From an uncultured Clostridia bacterium (GTDB taxonomy: Bacteria; Bacillota_A; Clostridia; TANB77; CAG-508): a stretch of DNA of 35,502 bases. The stretch spans positions 1-35,502 of the forward strand of contig CANQQF010000015.1 of NCBI GenBank assembly GCA_947625985.1. The letters run 5' to 3'. The position numbers were made by a program, and so were the translations under genes. Below, one piece after another: positions 7,852 through 15,183 of the stretch. Position 1 is the first letter of the stretch. Each line of letters opens with the position of its first letter. The notes beneath the pieces were generated by a model. The model was not told the DNA's origin. It made no database searches and saw nothing but the letters and a program-made list of their open reading frames with translations.

Positions 7852-7880
7852 TTGACAAATCTTTAAAAATAGTGTAAAGT
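7852..7880 (+). promoter_or_regulatory. Promoter of the ylxM-ffh-ribosomal cluster
   Basis: TTGACA (7852-7857), 17 bp, TAAAGT (7875-7880) with a TG just upstream. Likely drives ylxM and ffh, and possibly through rplS. Confidence 0.7.
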
Positions 7881-7910
7881 AATATAGCATTACAGAGGAG
7901 GTTGTTGTGT

Positions 7911-8279
7911 ATGCAAACTAAAAAGAAAAACGTAATGGAAAATAAAGTAAGAATTAGCATGTTGTGTGAATTATACGGGAACTTACTTACAAATAAACAA
8001 AAAGAATGCATAGATAATTATTACAACAACGATTTATCTCTATCTGAAATAGCGGAAAATCAGGATATAACAAGACAAGCAGTAAGAGATAATATTCAAA
8101 AAGGAGAGAAAAAACTTCTTGAATATGAAGAAAATTTAATGTTTATGAAAAAAACAGTAGAACAAGAAAAGAAAATTGAGAAAATTTTAAAAGAACTAAA
8201 ACAAATAAGAAATAATATTACAGATAAAGAGCTTGATAAAAAATTAAATAACATAGAGAAACAAATTAATAAAATCTAA
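7911..8279 (+). CDS. ylxM: YlxM-family SRP-associated helix-turn-helix protein
   Basis: YlxM (UPF0122) proteins resemble sigma-factor region 4 and are almost always encoded next to ffh; they are thought to modulate the signal recognition particle. The family core starts at ENKVRISMLCELYGNLLT, and an HTH follows (LSLSEIAENQDITRQAVRDN). The C-terminal 40 residues are a charged coiled coil that is longer than usual. Start: ATG at 7911, nine bases after GAGGAGG. A family-like ATG at 7935 has no ribosome binding site, and in-frame TTGs at 7902 and 7905 sit on or too close to the Shine-Dalgarno. Followed 26 bp later by ffh. Confidence 0.88.
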   Translation: MQTKKKNVMENKVRISMLCELYGNLLTNKQKECIDNYYNNDLSLSEIAENQDITRQAVRDNIQKGEKKLLEYEENLMFMKKTVEQEKKIEKILKELKQIRNNITDKELDKKLNNIEKQINKI

Positions 8280-8305
8280 ATTATAAAATAATATGGAGGT
8301 ATCAC

Positions 8306-9658
8306 ATGGCTTTTGAAGGATTATCTTCTAGATTACAAGAATTTACAAGAAAATTAAGAGGAAAAGCTAGAATTACAGAATCAGACTTAAAAGAAATGCT
8401 TAGAGAGGTAAAACTAGCATTACTTGAAGCTGATGTTAATTATAAAATAGTTAAAGATTTTATTTCAACTATTCAAGAAAAAGCTTTAGGTCAAGATGTT
8501 TTAAAATCATTAACACCAGGACAACAAGTAATAAAAATAGTAAAAGATGAATTAGTAGAATTACTAGGAGGAGAAGAAGCTAGAGTTAATTTTTCACCAA
8601 ATCCACCTACAATTATAATGTTAGTTGGACTTCAAGGTTCAGGTAAAACAACTACGTCTGGAAAATTAGCTAACCTATTTAGAAAACAAGGTAAAAAACC
8701 TTTATTAGTTGCATGTGATGTGTATAGACCTGCTGCTATTAAACAATTACAAGTTGTAGGAAAACAGTTAAATATACCAGTATATGCAAATGAAACATCA
8801 AAAGATGTTGTACGTATTGCAAAACAAGCAATGAATGAAGCAATGTCAAAATTAAATGATGTAATAATTCTTGATACTGCAGGTAGACTTCATATAGATG
8901 AAGCTTTAATGGATGAATTAAAAAATATTAAAGCAAATATTAATCCACATGAAATTTTATTAGTTGTAGATGCTATGACAGGTCAAGATGCAGTAAATGT
9001 ATCAGAAAAATTTAATGAAGCACTTGGAATTGATGGTGTGGTACTTACAAAGTTAGATGGTGATACTCGTGGTGGTGCTGCACTTTCAGTTAAAAAAGTT
9101 ACAGGAAGACCAATTAAGTTTGCAGCAACTGGCGAAAAACTTAGTGATATAGAAGTATTTCATCCAGAAAGAATGGCATCAAGAATTTTAGGAATGGGTG
9201 ACATACTTTCAGTTATAGAAAAGGCAGAAGAAACATTTGACTTAGAAGAAGCTGAAAAACTTGAAAAGAAAATGCGTAAAAGTGAATTAGACTTAGATGA
9301 TTACTTGGCTCAAATACGTCAGGTTAAGAAAATGGGTTCTTTTTCATCTATTTTAAAAATGATACCTGGACTAAATAAGCTTAAAGATATTGAAATTGAT
9401 GATAAAGAATTCGTTAAAATTGAAGCAATGATATGTTCTATGACTAAGGAAGAAAAACGTAATACAAGGTTACTTAATGGAAGTAGAAGACAACGTATAG
9501 CTAAAGGTAGTGGAACTAGTGTTCAAGATATTAATAAATTCATAAAATCTTTTGAAATGACACAGAAAATGATGAAGCAAATGAAACAAAATAAAGGTGG
9601 AATGAAAAATTTAATGAAAAACTTAGACATGGATAATCTTAAAAATATGAAATTTTAA
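8306..9658 (+). CDS. ffh: Signal recognition particle GTPase Ffh
   Basis: Binds signal sequences on ribosomes and, with FtsY and the SRP RNA, targets membrane proteins. N domain (about 1-90). G domain with P-loop GLQGSGKTT (from residue 108), DVYRPAAIKQL, DTAGR and TKLDGDTRGGAAL. Then the EKLSDIEVFHPERMASRILGMGD closing loop, and a Met-rich M domain carrying the RNA-binding SRRQRIAKGSGT segment. Ends with a Met/Lys-rich tail. At 450 residues it is full length. ATG preceded by GGAGG. The SRP RNA gene is not in this window. Confidence 0.97.
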   Translation: MAFEGLSSRLQEFTRKLRGKARITESDLKEMLREVKLALLEADVNYKIVKDFISTIQEKALGQDVLKSLTPGQQVIKIVKDELVELLGGEEARVNFSPNPPTIIMLVGLQGSGKTTTSGKLANLFRKQGKKPLLVACDVYRPAAIKQLQVVGKQLNIPVYANETSKDVVRIAKQAMNEAMSKLNDVIILDTAGRLHIDEALMDELKNIKANINPHEILLVVDAMTGQDAVNVSEKFNEALGIDGVVLTKLDGDTRGGAALSVKKVTGRPIKFAATGEKLSDIEVFHPERMASRILGMGDILSVIEKAEETFDLEEAEKLEKKMRKSELDLDDYLAQIRQVKKMGSFSSILKMIPGLNKLKDIEIDDKEFVKIEAMICSMTKEEKRNTRLLNGSRRQRIAKGSGTSVQDINKFIKSFEMTQKMMKQMKQNKGGMKNLMKNLDMDNLKNMKF

Positions 9659-9660
9659 AT

Positions 9661-9690
9661 TTGTTATTAACTTTTTAGTTTTAATATAAA
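9661..9690 (+). promoter_or_regulatory. Possible internal promoter before rpsP
   Basis: TTGTTA (9661-9666), 18 bp, TATAAA (9685-9690) in the 61-bp gap after ffh. Moderate match only. Confidence 0.35.
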
Positions 9691-9719
9691 TTATTCAAAT
9701 TATTAGGAGGTGAACCAGA

Positions 9720-9950
9720 ATGGTAAAAATAAGATTACAAAGACAAGGAAAGAAAAAAGCTCCATTTTATCATATAGTTGTAGCAGATTCTAGATCTCCA
9801 AGAGATGGTAAAATAATAGAGCAATTAGGAACATATGATCCAATGACAGATCCAGCAACAATAGTATTAGACAAAGAAAAAGTTGAAAAATGGATCAAAA
9901 ATGGTGCAAAACCAACAGATACAGTAAAAATGTTAATAGAAAAAGCTTAA
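9720..9950 (+). CDS. rpsP: Ribosomal protein S16 (bS16)
   Basis: Small-subunit protein needed for 30S assembly. The family start [20 protein letters not shown] and the motif [19 protein letters not shown] are unmistakable. The 76-residue length is on the short side of normal (about 75-90). ATG follows AGGAGGTGA. The next gene, khpA, begins 21 bp later, giving the conserved Firmicute order rpsP-khpA-rimM-trmD-rplS. Confidence 0.97.
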   Translation: MVKIRLQRQGKKKAPFYHIVVADSRSPRDGKIIEQLGTYDPMTDPATIVLDKEKVEKWIKNGAKPTDTVKMLIEKA

Positions 9951-9971
9951 CATTTAGGAGGATTTATTTAA

Positions 9972-10202
9972 ATGAAAGAAATTCTTGAAATAATAATTAA
10001 AGGACTAGTTGATGATAAAGATGCAGTAGAAGTTGAAGAAAAAGAAAATGAAAAAAATATTGTGTTTGAAGTAAAAGTTGCAGAGTCTGATATGGGAAAA
10101 GTAATAGGAAGAAAAGGAAGAATTGCTAGATCTATAAGAACAGTTGTTAAAGCTGTAGCTACTAAAGAACACAAAAAAGCTACTGTAGAATTTATTGGAT
10201 AA
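9972..10202 (+). CDS. khpA: KH-domain RNA-binding protein KhpA
   Basis: A 76-residue single type II KH domain with the nucleic-acid-binding GRKGR loop (GXXG) in MGKVIGRKGRIARSIRTVV. In other Firmicutes KhpA pairs with KhpB/EloR and binds RNA globally, affecting cell elongation and division. The C-terminus KATVEFIG is typical. ATG preceded by AGGAGG. Three bases separate its stop from the earliest possible rimM start, indicating translational coupling. Confidence 0.93.
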   Translation: MKEILEIIIKGLVDDKDAVEVEEKENEKNIVFEVKVAESDMGKVIGRKGRIARSIRTVVKAVATKEHKKATVEFIG

Positions 10203-10214
10203 TAGGTGAAAAAA

Positions 10215-10724
10215 TTGAAACAAGAAATGTTAGAAATTGGTCAAATAGTTAATACATTTGGAGTTAAAGGAATGGTTAAAATTGTTCCTTATACTGACGA
10301 TATTAGAAGATTTGACAAATTAAAAGAAATATATGTTGTACAAAAAAACAAAGAAACTAAATATGAAATTGAAGAAGTTAAATATCATAAAAATATGGTA
10401 CTTCTAAAACTTAAAAATATAGATACAATGAATGATGCTGAACTGTTGAAGCAAAGCTCTGTACAAATTGAAAGAAAAGATGCAATCGACTTAGAAGAAG
10501 ATTCATATTTTATTGTAGATTTAATAGGGCTAAAGGTTGTAACAGATGAACAAGTAGAATTAGGAAATGTAGTTGATATATTCAATACAGGAAGTAACGA
10601 CATATATGTAGTAAAAGATGAATTAGGAAAACAAGTTTTATTACCTGCAATTTCAGATGTTATAAAGAAAATTGATATGGAAAACAAACTTATTACTGTT
10701 CATCTTATAAAAGGATTAGTGTAG
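10215..10724 (+). CDS. rimM: 16S rRNA processing protein RimM
   Basis: Assists maturation of the 30S head by binding S19. The N-terminal RimM barrel begins EIGQIVNTFGVKGMVKIVPYTDD, and the C-terminal PRC-barrel-like domain includes YFIVDLIGLKVV and LPAISDVIKKID. Start choice: TTG at 10215 lies six bases after an AGGTG Shine-Dalgarno. ATG at 10227 would match typical family starts but has no visible ribosome binding site, and GTG at 10206 overlaps the Shine-Dalgarno itself. Length 169 residues, normal. Lies between khpA and trmD, as in many Firmicutes. Confidence 0.92.
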   Translation: MKQEMLEIGQIVNTFGVKGMVKIVPYTDDIRRFDKLKEIYVVQKNKETKYEIEEVKYHKNMVLLKLKNIDTMNDAELLKQSSVQIERKDAIDLEEDSYFIVDLIGLKVVTDEQVELGNVVDIFNTGSNDIYVVKDELGKQVLLPAISDVIKKIDMENKLITVHLIKGLV

Positions 10725-10739
10725 GAGGGAAAACTATCT

Positions 10740-11408
10740 ATGAAATTTGATGTTTTAACACTTTTTCCTGAAATGTTTACTCCTATGGAGCAAAGTATTA
10801 TGGGAAGAGCTGTAGAGAAAAATCTTTTAGATATTAATTTAGTAAATATAAGAGATTTTTCAGAAAATAAACACAAAAAAGTAGATGATACTCCATATGG
10901 TGGTGGAGCTGGTATGGTAATGATGCCAGATGTTGTGTATAGAGCTTACAATTCTATAAAGACAGATAATGCAAAAGTTGTATATATGTCACCACAGGGA
11001 AAAACACTAAATCAAAAAATAGTAGAAGACTTATCTAAAGAAGAACATTTGATTATTTTATGTGGACATTATGAAGGAATAGACCAACGTGTAATTGATA
11101 AGATTGTTGATGAAGAGATATCTATTGGAGATTATGTATTAACAGGTGGAGAAATTCCAGCGATGGTTTTAATAGATAGTGTAAGTAGATATGTAGAAGG
11201 AGTCTTGAGTAAAGATTCAATTAGTGAAGAATCTTTTTCAAATGGATTGTTGGAATATCCTCAATATACAAGACCAGAAGAATTTGAGGGAATGAGAGTT
11301 CCAGAAGTATTACTGTCAGGTCACCACGAGAATATAGAAAAATGGAGAAAAGAAAAGTCTATTGAAATAACAAAGAAAAAAAGACCAGATTTACTGGATA
11401 ATAAATGA
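10740..11408 (+). CDS. trmD: tRNA (guanine-N1-)-methyltransferase TrmD
   Basis: Methylates G37 of tRNAs that read codons starting with C or G-rich sets, preventing +1 frameshifting. SPOUT knot motifs are present: [21 protein letters not shown] (SAM-binding knot) and [15 protein letters not shown]. The C-terminal helical domain includes [24 protein letters not shown]. At 222 residues it is about 20 shorter than many TrmDs, the shortfall being at the C-terminus. ATG preceded by GGAGGG. A 54-bp gap with a small hairpin separates it from rplS. Confidence 0.96.
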   Translation: MKFDVLTLFPEMFTPMEQSIMGRAVEKNLLDINLVNIRDFSENKHKKVDDTPYGGGAGMVMMPDVVYRAYNSIKTDNAKVVYMSPQGKTLNQKIVEDLSKEEHLIILCGHYEGIDQRVIDKIVDEEISIGDYVLTGGEIPAMVLIDSVSRYVEGVLSKDSISEESFSNGLLEYPQYTRPEEFEGMRVPEVLLSGHHENIEKWRKEKSIEITKKKRPDLLDNK

Positions 11409-11409
11409 A

Positions 11410-11454
11410 GTGCACAGTAATGATGCACCGCTCAAATTTGAAAGAAGGAGGAAG
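11410..11454 (+). promoter_or_regulatory. Candidate L19 leader element
   Basis: The gap before rplS contains GTGCA (11410-11414) and TGCAC (11424-11428) around a 9-nt loop, then a purine-rich stretch leading to GAAGGAGG. Firmicutes are known to have a small rplS leader RNA at this position, thought to bind L19. I did not verify a match to that consensus. Confidence 0.35.
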
Positions 11455-11462
11455 TTTCTAAA

Positions 11463-12077
11463 ATGGATATTATAAAATCTATTGAACATGAACAATTAAA
11501 AAATAAGATACCAGAACTTAAAGTTGGTAACACTGTTAAAGTACACGTAAGAATTAAAGAAGGAAATAAAGAAAGAATCCAAGTTTTTGAAGGAATTATT
11601 ATAAAAATACAAGGTGGAGGATTAAATCAAACATTTACAGTAAGAAAGACATCTTATGGTGTTGGAGTTGAAAAAACATTTTTAATTCACTCACCATTAG
11701 TTGAAAAAGTTGAATTAGTTAGGGTAGGTAAAACAAGACGTGCTAAACTATACTATCTAAGAGATAGAGTAGGTAAATCTGCTAAGACTAAAGAACAAAT
11801 CGGAGCTAGAATTGAAGATAAAGAAATTGTTGTCAAGGAAGATTTAGCTGAAGAACCTGAAGCTACAGAAACAGTAGATGAAGAAGTTAAAGAAACTCCA
11901 GTTGAAGAAACAAAAACTGAAGAAGTAGTACCAGCTTCAGAAGCTAAGGAAGAAACAAAAAAAGAAGCTCCAAAAGCTGAAAAAGAAACAAAGAAAGAAG
12001 CTCCAAAAGCTGAAAAAGAAACAAAAAAAGAAGCTCCAAAAGCTGAAAAAGAAACAAAAAAAGAAGACGCTAAATAA
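11463..12077 (+). CDS. rplS: Ribosomal protein L19 (bL19) with long repetitive charged tail
   Basis: Residues 1-115 or so are a normal bL19 located at the 30S-50S interface: [45 protein letters not shown] and [17 protein letters not shown]. The usual protein stops around here. This one continues for about 90 residues of Glu/Lys/Thr/Ala/Pro-rich low complexity, first acidic, then three near-identical 11-residue units ([11 protein letters not shown]). The DNA of the three units is almost identical over 33 bp each. There is no frameshift: the tail is in frame and ends 1-2 bp before a terminator. Function of the tail is unknown. Confidence 0.95.
   Translation: MDIIKSIEHEQLKNKIPELKVGNTVKVHVRIKEGNKERIQVFEGIIIKIQGGGLNQTFTVRKTSYGVGVEKTFLIHSPLVEKVELVRVGKTRRAKLYYLRDRVGKSAKTKEQIGARIEDKEIVVKEDLAEEPEATETVDEEVKETPVEETKTEEVVPASEAKEETKKEAPKAEKETKKEAPKAEKETKKEAPKAEKETKKEDAK
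11964..12062 (+). repeat. Three tandem 33-bp repeats in the rplS tail
   Basis: Units at 11964-11996, 11997-12029 and 12030-12062 differ only by an AAG/AAA codon change. A shortened related unit (11940-11963) precedes them. The repeats encode [11 protein letters not shown]. Confidence 0.9.
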
Positions 12078-12078
12078 T

Positions 12079-12118
12079 AAAAAAGAGTTGCAAATGTATG
12101 AATTGCAACTCTTTTTTT
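12079..12118. terminator. Bidirectional terminator between rplS and dapA
   Basis: A 15-bp stem (12079-12093 with 12103-12117), loop of 9 nt, with a T-run on the right and an A-run on the left. It serves the convergent genes rplS (+) and dapA (-), whose stop codons abut it on both sides. Confidence 0.88.
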
Positions 12119-12119
12119 A

Positions 12120-12998
12120 TTATTCTATATTACTTAATTCTTTTTTTAATAGTTCATGTTTATCATTACTCATTTCAATTAATGGTAAACGTGGGATTCC
12201 ATAATTAAAGCCTATATCATTTAATGCAGCTTTAACTGGAATAGGATTAACTTCTGAGAACAATGCATTTATTAAAGGTATTGCATCTAATTGAAGTTTC
12301 CTAGCTTTTTCAATATCTCCATTTAAAAATGAAGTAACCATATCATGTGTATATTTAGGTTTTACATTTGATAAAACTGATATTACACCAAGACCACCAA
12401 CAGAAAGAATTGGTAAAACTTGGTCGTCATTACCAGAATAAATATGTAAGTTATCACCACATAAATTAGCAATTTCAGCAACTTGTGATAAATTACCGCT
12501 AGCTTCTTTAATAGCAACTATATTTTGTATTTTTGAAAGTTCTAAACAAGTATTAGGTGCAATATTGACACCTGTACGACTAGGTACGCTATATAAAATG
12601 ATAGGTAAATCAACACTTTCAGCAATAGCTTTATAGTGAGCAATTAATCCAGATTGTGTTGTTTTGTTGTAATAAGGAGTGACTACTAATAATCCGTCAA
12701 CTCCAAGCTTTTCAACTTCCTTTGATAACTCAATAGCTTGACTTGTATTATTTGAGCCAGTTCCTGCAATAATTGGAACTCTTCCAGCTGATGTTTCTAC
12801 TGCGCATTTAATAGTTGCAATTTTTTCATCATGTGTCATTGTAGAAGATTCTCCTGTTGTACCACAAACTATAATGGCATCGACATTGTTGTCAATTTGA
12901 AAATTAATAAGTCTTCGAAATTCGTCGAGATTAACACCATTGCCATTAAATGGTGTTGCAATAGCTGTTCCACAGCCTTTAAATAAAACTTTTTTCAT
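12120..12998 (-). CDS. dapA: 4-hydroxy-tetrahydrodipicolinate synthase
   Basis: Condenses pyruvate with aspartate semialdehyde, the first committed step to diaminopimelate and lysine. TIM-barrel DHDPS family features: GTTGESSTMTHDEK near the N-terminus, YYNKTTQSG, the YSVPSRTG catalytic-tyrosine region, and Schiff-base Lys164 in VAIKEASGN. 292 residues, normal length. ATG preceded by GAGG. Downstream of asd on the same strand with a 75-bp gap and no convincing separate promoter, so probably co-transcribed. I see no lysine riboswitch upstream of the pair. Confidence 0.96.
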   Translation of the reverse strand: MKKVLFKGCGTAIATPFNGNGVNLDEFRRLINFQIDNNVDAIIVCGTTGESSTMTHDEKIATIKCAVETSAGRVPIIAGTGSNNTSQAIELSKEVEKLGVDGLLVVTPYYNKTTQSGLIAHYKAIAESVDLPIILYSVPSRTGVNIAPNTCLELSKIQNIVAIKEASGNLSQVAEIANLCGDNLHIYSGNDDQVLPILSVGGLGVISVLSNVKPKYTHDMVTSFLNGDIEKARKLQLDAIPLINALFSEVNPIPVKAALNDIGFNYGIPRLPLIEMSNDKHELLKKELSNIE

Positions 12999-13073
12999 AA
13001 TATAACCTCATTTCAGTTATTAATAGGTAATATTTAACATAGTTATATTAAATATGTTTTTATTATATCTCAA

Positions 13074-14072
13074 TTATTTTTCATTAGCAAGTAATTTCTC
13101 TAAAATTTGAATAGCATTAGAAGCTGCACCTTTCCTTAAATTATCAGCAACAACCCATATATTTAGTCCGTTTTCAACGCTGAAGTCACGCCTTATTCTT
13201 CCTACATAAACTTCATCATGACCATCAGATTTTGAAGGAAGAGGGTACATTAATTTATCTGTATCATCTACTACAATAATTCCAGGATAATTTTCTAATA
13301 ATACTTTAACATCATATAACTCAAAAGGTTTATCAAATTCTAGATTAATAGATTCACAATGGCAATTTTTTACAGGAACTCTAGCTGTTGTTGCAGTTAT
13401 AGGAAGGTTGGGTTTGTGCAAAATTTTTCTTGTTTCATTAATCATTTTGTGTTCTTCCTTTGTATATCCATCATCCATAAATACATCAATATGAGGTAAA
13501 CAGTTGTTATAAATTGAATATGGGAATTTTTTTAAGTTTTTATCATCATTTCTTTCTTCTAAGTCTTCAATACCATTTCTACCTGCACCTGAAACTGCTT
13601 GATATGTAGAATAGACAATTCTTTTTATAGAATATTTATCATCTAATGGTTTTATAGGAACAACAGCCTGAATAGTTGAACAATTTGGGTTAGCAATGAT
13701 TCCTTTATTTTTATTAATATCTTCAGAATTAACTTCAGGTACAACTAAAGGAACCTCAGGATGCATTCTATAAAAGCTACTATTATCTATAACTGTACAT
13801 CCATTTTCAACAGCAATAGGAATAAATTTTTCTGAAGTTGATCCACCTGCACAAAAGATTGCATAGTCAAATCCTAGCTCAAAAGAAGCTTCCTTTAGTT
13901 CATAAACTATATATTCTTTACCTAAAAAATTTATTTTACTACCAGCTGACTTTTTTGAAGAAAATAGAATATATGAAACATTTTCGAGATTCTTTTCTTC
14001 TAAAACTTTTAATGCTGTTCTTCCAACAACTCCTGTAGCACCTACAATAGCTACTTTGTAATTTTTTTGCAT
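13074..14072 (-). CDS. asd: Aspartate-semialdehyde dehydrogenase
   Basis: Reduces aspartyl phosphate to the semialdehyde that DapA uses. NADP-binding GATGVVGRTALKVL at the N-terminus, catalytic Cys131 in NPNCSTIQ, then SGAGRNGIEDLEE and the substrate-binding region around ATTARVPV and HCESI. 332 residues, typical of the family. ATG follows AAGGAGG by seven bases. Its promoter is divergent from the pilin-like gene at 14247. With dapA it feeds peptidoglycan precursor and lysine synthesis; aspartokinase is not in this window. Confidence 0.96.
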   Translation of the reverse strand: MQKNYKVAIVGATGVVGRTALKVLEEKNLENVSYILFSSKKSAGSKINFLGKEYIVYELKEASFELGFDYAIFCAGGSTSEKFIPIAVENGCTVIDNSSFYRMHPEVPLVVPEVNSEDINKNKGIIANPNCSTIQAVVPIKPLDDKYSIKRIVYSTYQAVSGAGRNGIEDLEERNDDKNLKKFPYSIYNNCLPHIDVFMDDGYTKEEHKMINETRKILHKPNLPITATTARVPVKNCHCESINLEFDKPFELYDVKVLLENYPGIIVVDDTDKLMYPLPSKSDGHDEVYVGRIRRDFSVENGLNIWVVADNLRKGAASNAIQILEKLLANEK

Positions 14073-14110
14073 AAAAAAACCTCCTTATTTGTTTAAGCAT
14101 GTTAACAATA

Positions 14111-14139
14111 ATCATATTCCTAAAATATTATCATGTCAA
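14111..14139 (-). promoter_or_regulatory. asd-dapA promoter
   Basis: On the minus strand, TTGACA (14139-14134), 17 bp, TATGAT (14116-14111). The leader is only about 30 nt, too short for a riboswitch. Confidence 0.82.
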
Positions 14140-14179
14140 TATAAATTATGTAATTTAAATAGAAAAAGTTAAAAAAATA

Positions 14180-14208
14180 TTGAAAAAATAAAAAAAAATA
14201 TATATAAT
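14180..14208 (+). promoter_or_regulatory. Promoter of the pilin-like gene
   Basis: TTGAAA (14180-14185), 17 bp, TATAAT (14203-14208), back to back with the asd promoter. Confidence 0.72.
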
Positions 14209-14246
14209 GAGATTAACGAGAAACACAAAAGAAATGAGGATTTTTT

Positions 14247-14669
14247 ATGAATAGTGAAAAAGGAGTAACACTAATTATTTTAGTAATTACAATAACTGTA
14301 TTACTTATATTATCTCGCATTGTTATAAACAGTGCTGTAAGTGATGATGGAATAGTTAGTGAAACAATTGAGGCGAAAAAAGAAAGCTTTGATGATAATA
14401 TTAGAGATTCACTTCTAGCACTTCAATTAAATTATACAAGCAAAAAGGAATATATTGATTTTTTGAAGGCTAATAAATATATTGATGACAAAAATGTTAT
14501 TAATGTTAAGACACTTCTTGCAGTAACAGATATGGCAGATGTTGATTTTGGGAAAGGTAGTGGAATGAAAGAAGTTTATGTATTAACAGATGACTTGGAT
14601 TTGATATATTATTATGAAGATGGAGTTCAAGAAAAAATAGAGAACATAGGAACTTCTATGCAACCATGA
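14247..14669 (+). CDS. Orphan pilin-like membrane protein (class III/type IV signal-like N-terminus)
   Basis: The N-terminus is SEKGVTLIILVITITVLLIL: a charged leader, Gly, then a long hydrophobic helix, as in type IV prepilins. The Glu expected at mature position 5 is Ile here. The segment after the helix (NSAVSDDGIVSETIEAKKE) matches a pattern I associate with a large group of pilin-like proteins in gut Clostridia (GITLIALVITI...GDNGIL...). The remaining 100 residues are an acidic globular domain with no recognised fold. No pilus assembly genes are nearby, so it stands alone under its own promoter. ATG preceded by a weak GAGGA. Surface role is inference. Confidence 0.75.
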   Translation: MNSEKGVTLIILVITITVLLILSRIVINSAVSDDGIVSETIEAKKESFDDNIRDSLLALQLNYTSKKEYIDFLKANKYIDDKNVINVKTLLAVTDMADVDFGKGSGMKEVYVLTDDLDLIYYYEDGVQEKIENIGTSMQP

Positions 14670-14812
14670 AAGGAAAATTTTTCTAGCACATAAATATAAA
14701 AAATGCAAATGATAAAAACGTAAAAATATTGAGATTAATTGTGATAAGTCAAGAAAATTATATATAAATACTAAAATTCAAAATAAAATGAAAAAATAGA
14801 AGTTTGAAAAAA

Positions 14813-14841
14813 TTGGCATGAAGTAGTAAAATAAATATAAT
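14813..14841 (+). promoter_or_regulatory. Promoter of the 6S-like RNA
   Basis: TTGGCA (14813-14818), 17 bp, TATAAT (14836-14841), predicting a start near 14848. An alternative, TTGAAA (14804-14809), 17 bp, TAAAAT (14827-14832), overlaps it. Confidence 0.6.
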
Positions 14842-14857
14842 TAATAATTAAAAATTT

Positions 14858-15053
14858 AAAAATACCCTGCGTAGTACGTATAGACAGAATTTTTAGAACC
14901 AACAAACATTAAGAGGGGCTGATTTCAGAATATGGCGTGCAAGCTCACATGATACAGTGAGAAGCCCATGAATATTATGGTAGGCACCCACCTGTTTTTA
15001 GGAGCAGGTCCTTAAAAATTCCAGACATCTTACGGCTAAGGTGGGGTATTTTT
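14858..15053 (+). ncRNA. ssrS: Probable 6S RNA
   Basis: A non-coding stretch of about 196 nt in a 514-bp gene-free interval, noticeably richer in G and C than its surroundings. It folds as a long rod. The closing stem is 14858-14867 with 15044-15053; a second stem is GAATTTTTA (14887-14895) with 15013-15021. A large central bubble follows, with a small 3'-side hairpin ACCTG/CAGGT (14990-14994 with 15005-15009). The apical arm ends in CTCAC/GTGAG (14944-14948 with 14957-14961). The rod-bubble-rod shape, the size and the GTGAGAAGCC and ACATCTTACGGC segments resemble 6S RNA, which mimics an open promoter and sequesters sigma-A RNA polymerase. The rest of the gap is AT-rich, apart from the terminator at 15094-15136. 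Confidence 0.72.
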
Positions 15054-15093
15054 GTGAATTTATTATTATCACTAGAGAAAAATTAATTATACT

Positions 15094-15136
15094 AAAAAAG
15101 CATTTCTACAGGAAAATAGTAGAAATACTTTTTTTT
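15094..15136. terminator. Bidirectional terminator between the 6S-like RNA and pepV
   Basis: A stem of 7 + 8 bp with one C/A mismatch (15094-15109 with 15119-15134) around a 9-nt loop, with an A-run on the left and a T-run on the right. Ends readthrough from the RNA gene (+) and pepV (-). Confidence 0.8.
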
Positions 15137-15183
15137 AGTTTCAGACAAAGTTAGTTGTATTTGAAAGTTTAATAACTTAAATT

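Noticed and set aside
10385..10687. Minus-strand 100-codon open frame
   Set aside because: Mirror of rimM with no ribosome binding site; rimM itself is certain.
11463..12077. rplS tail as a frameshift or gene fusion artefact
   Set aside because: The tail is in frame, keeps the same base composition and codon style, and ends cleanly before the bidirectional terminator.
12999..14246. Lysine riboswitch for asd-dapA
   Set aside because: The asd leader is only about 30 nt and the asd-dapA gap 75 nt, with no structured element of the required size.
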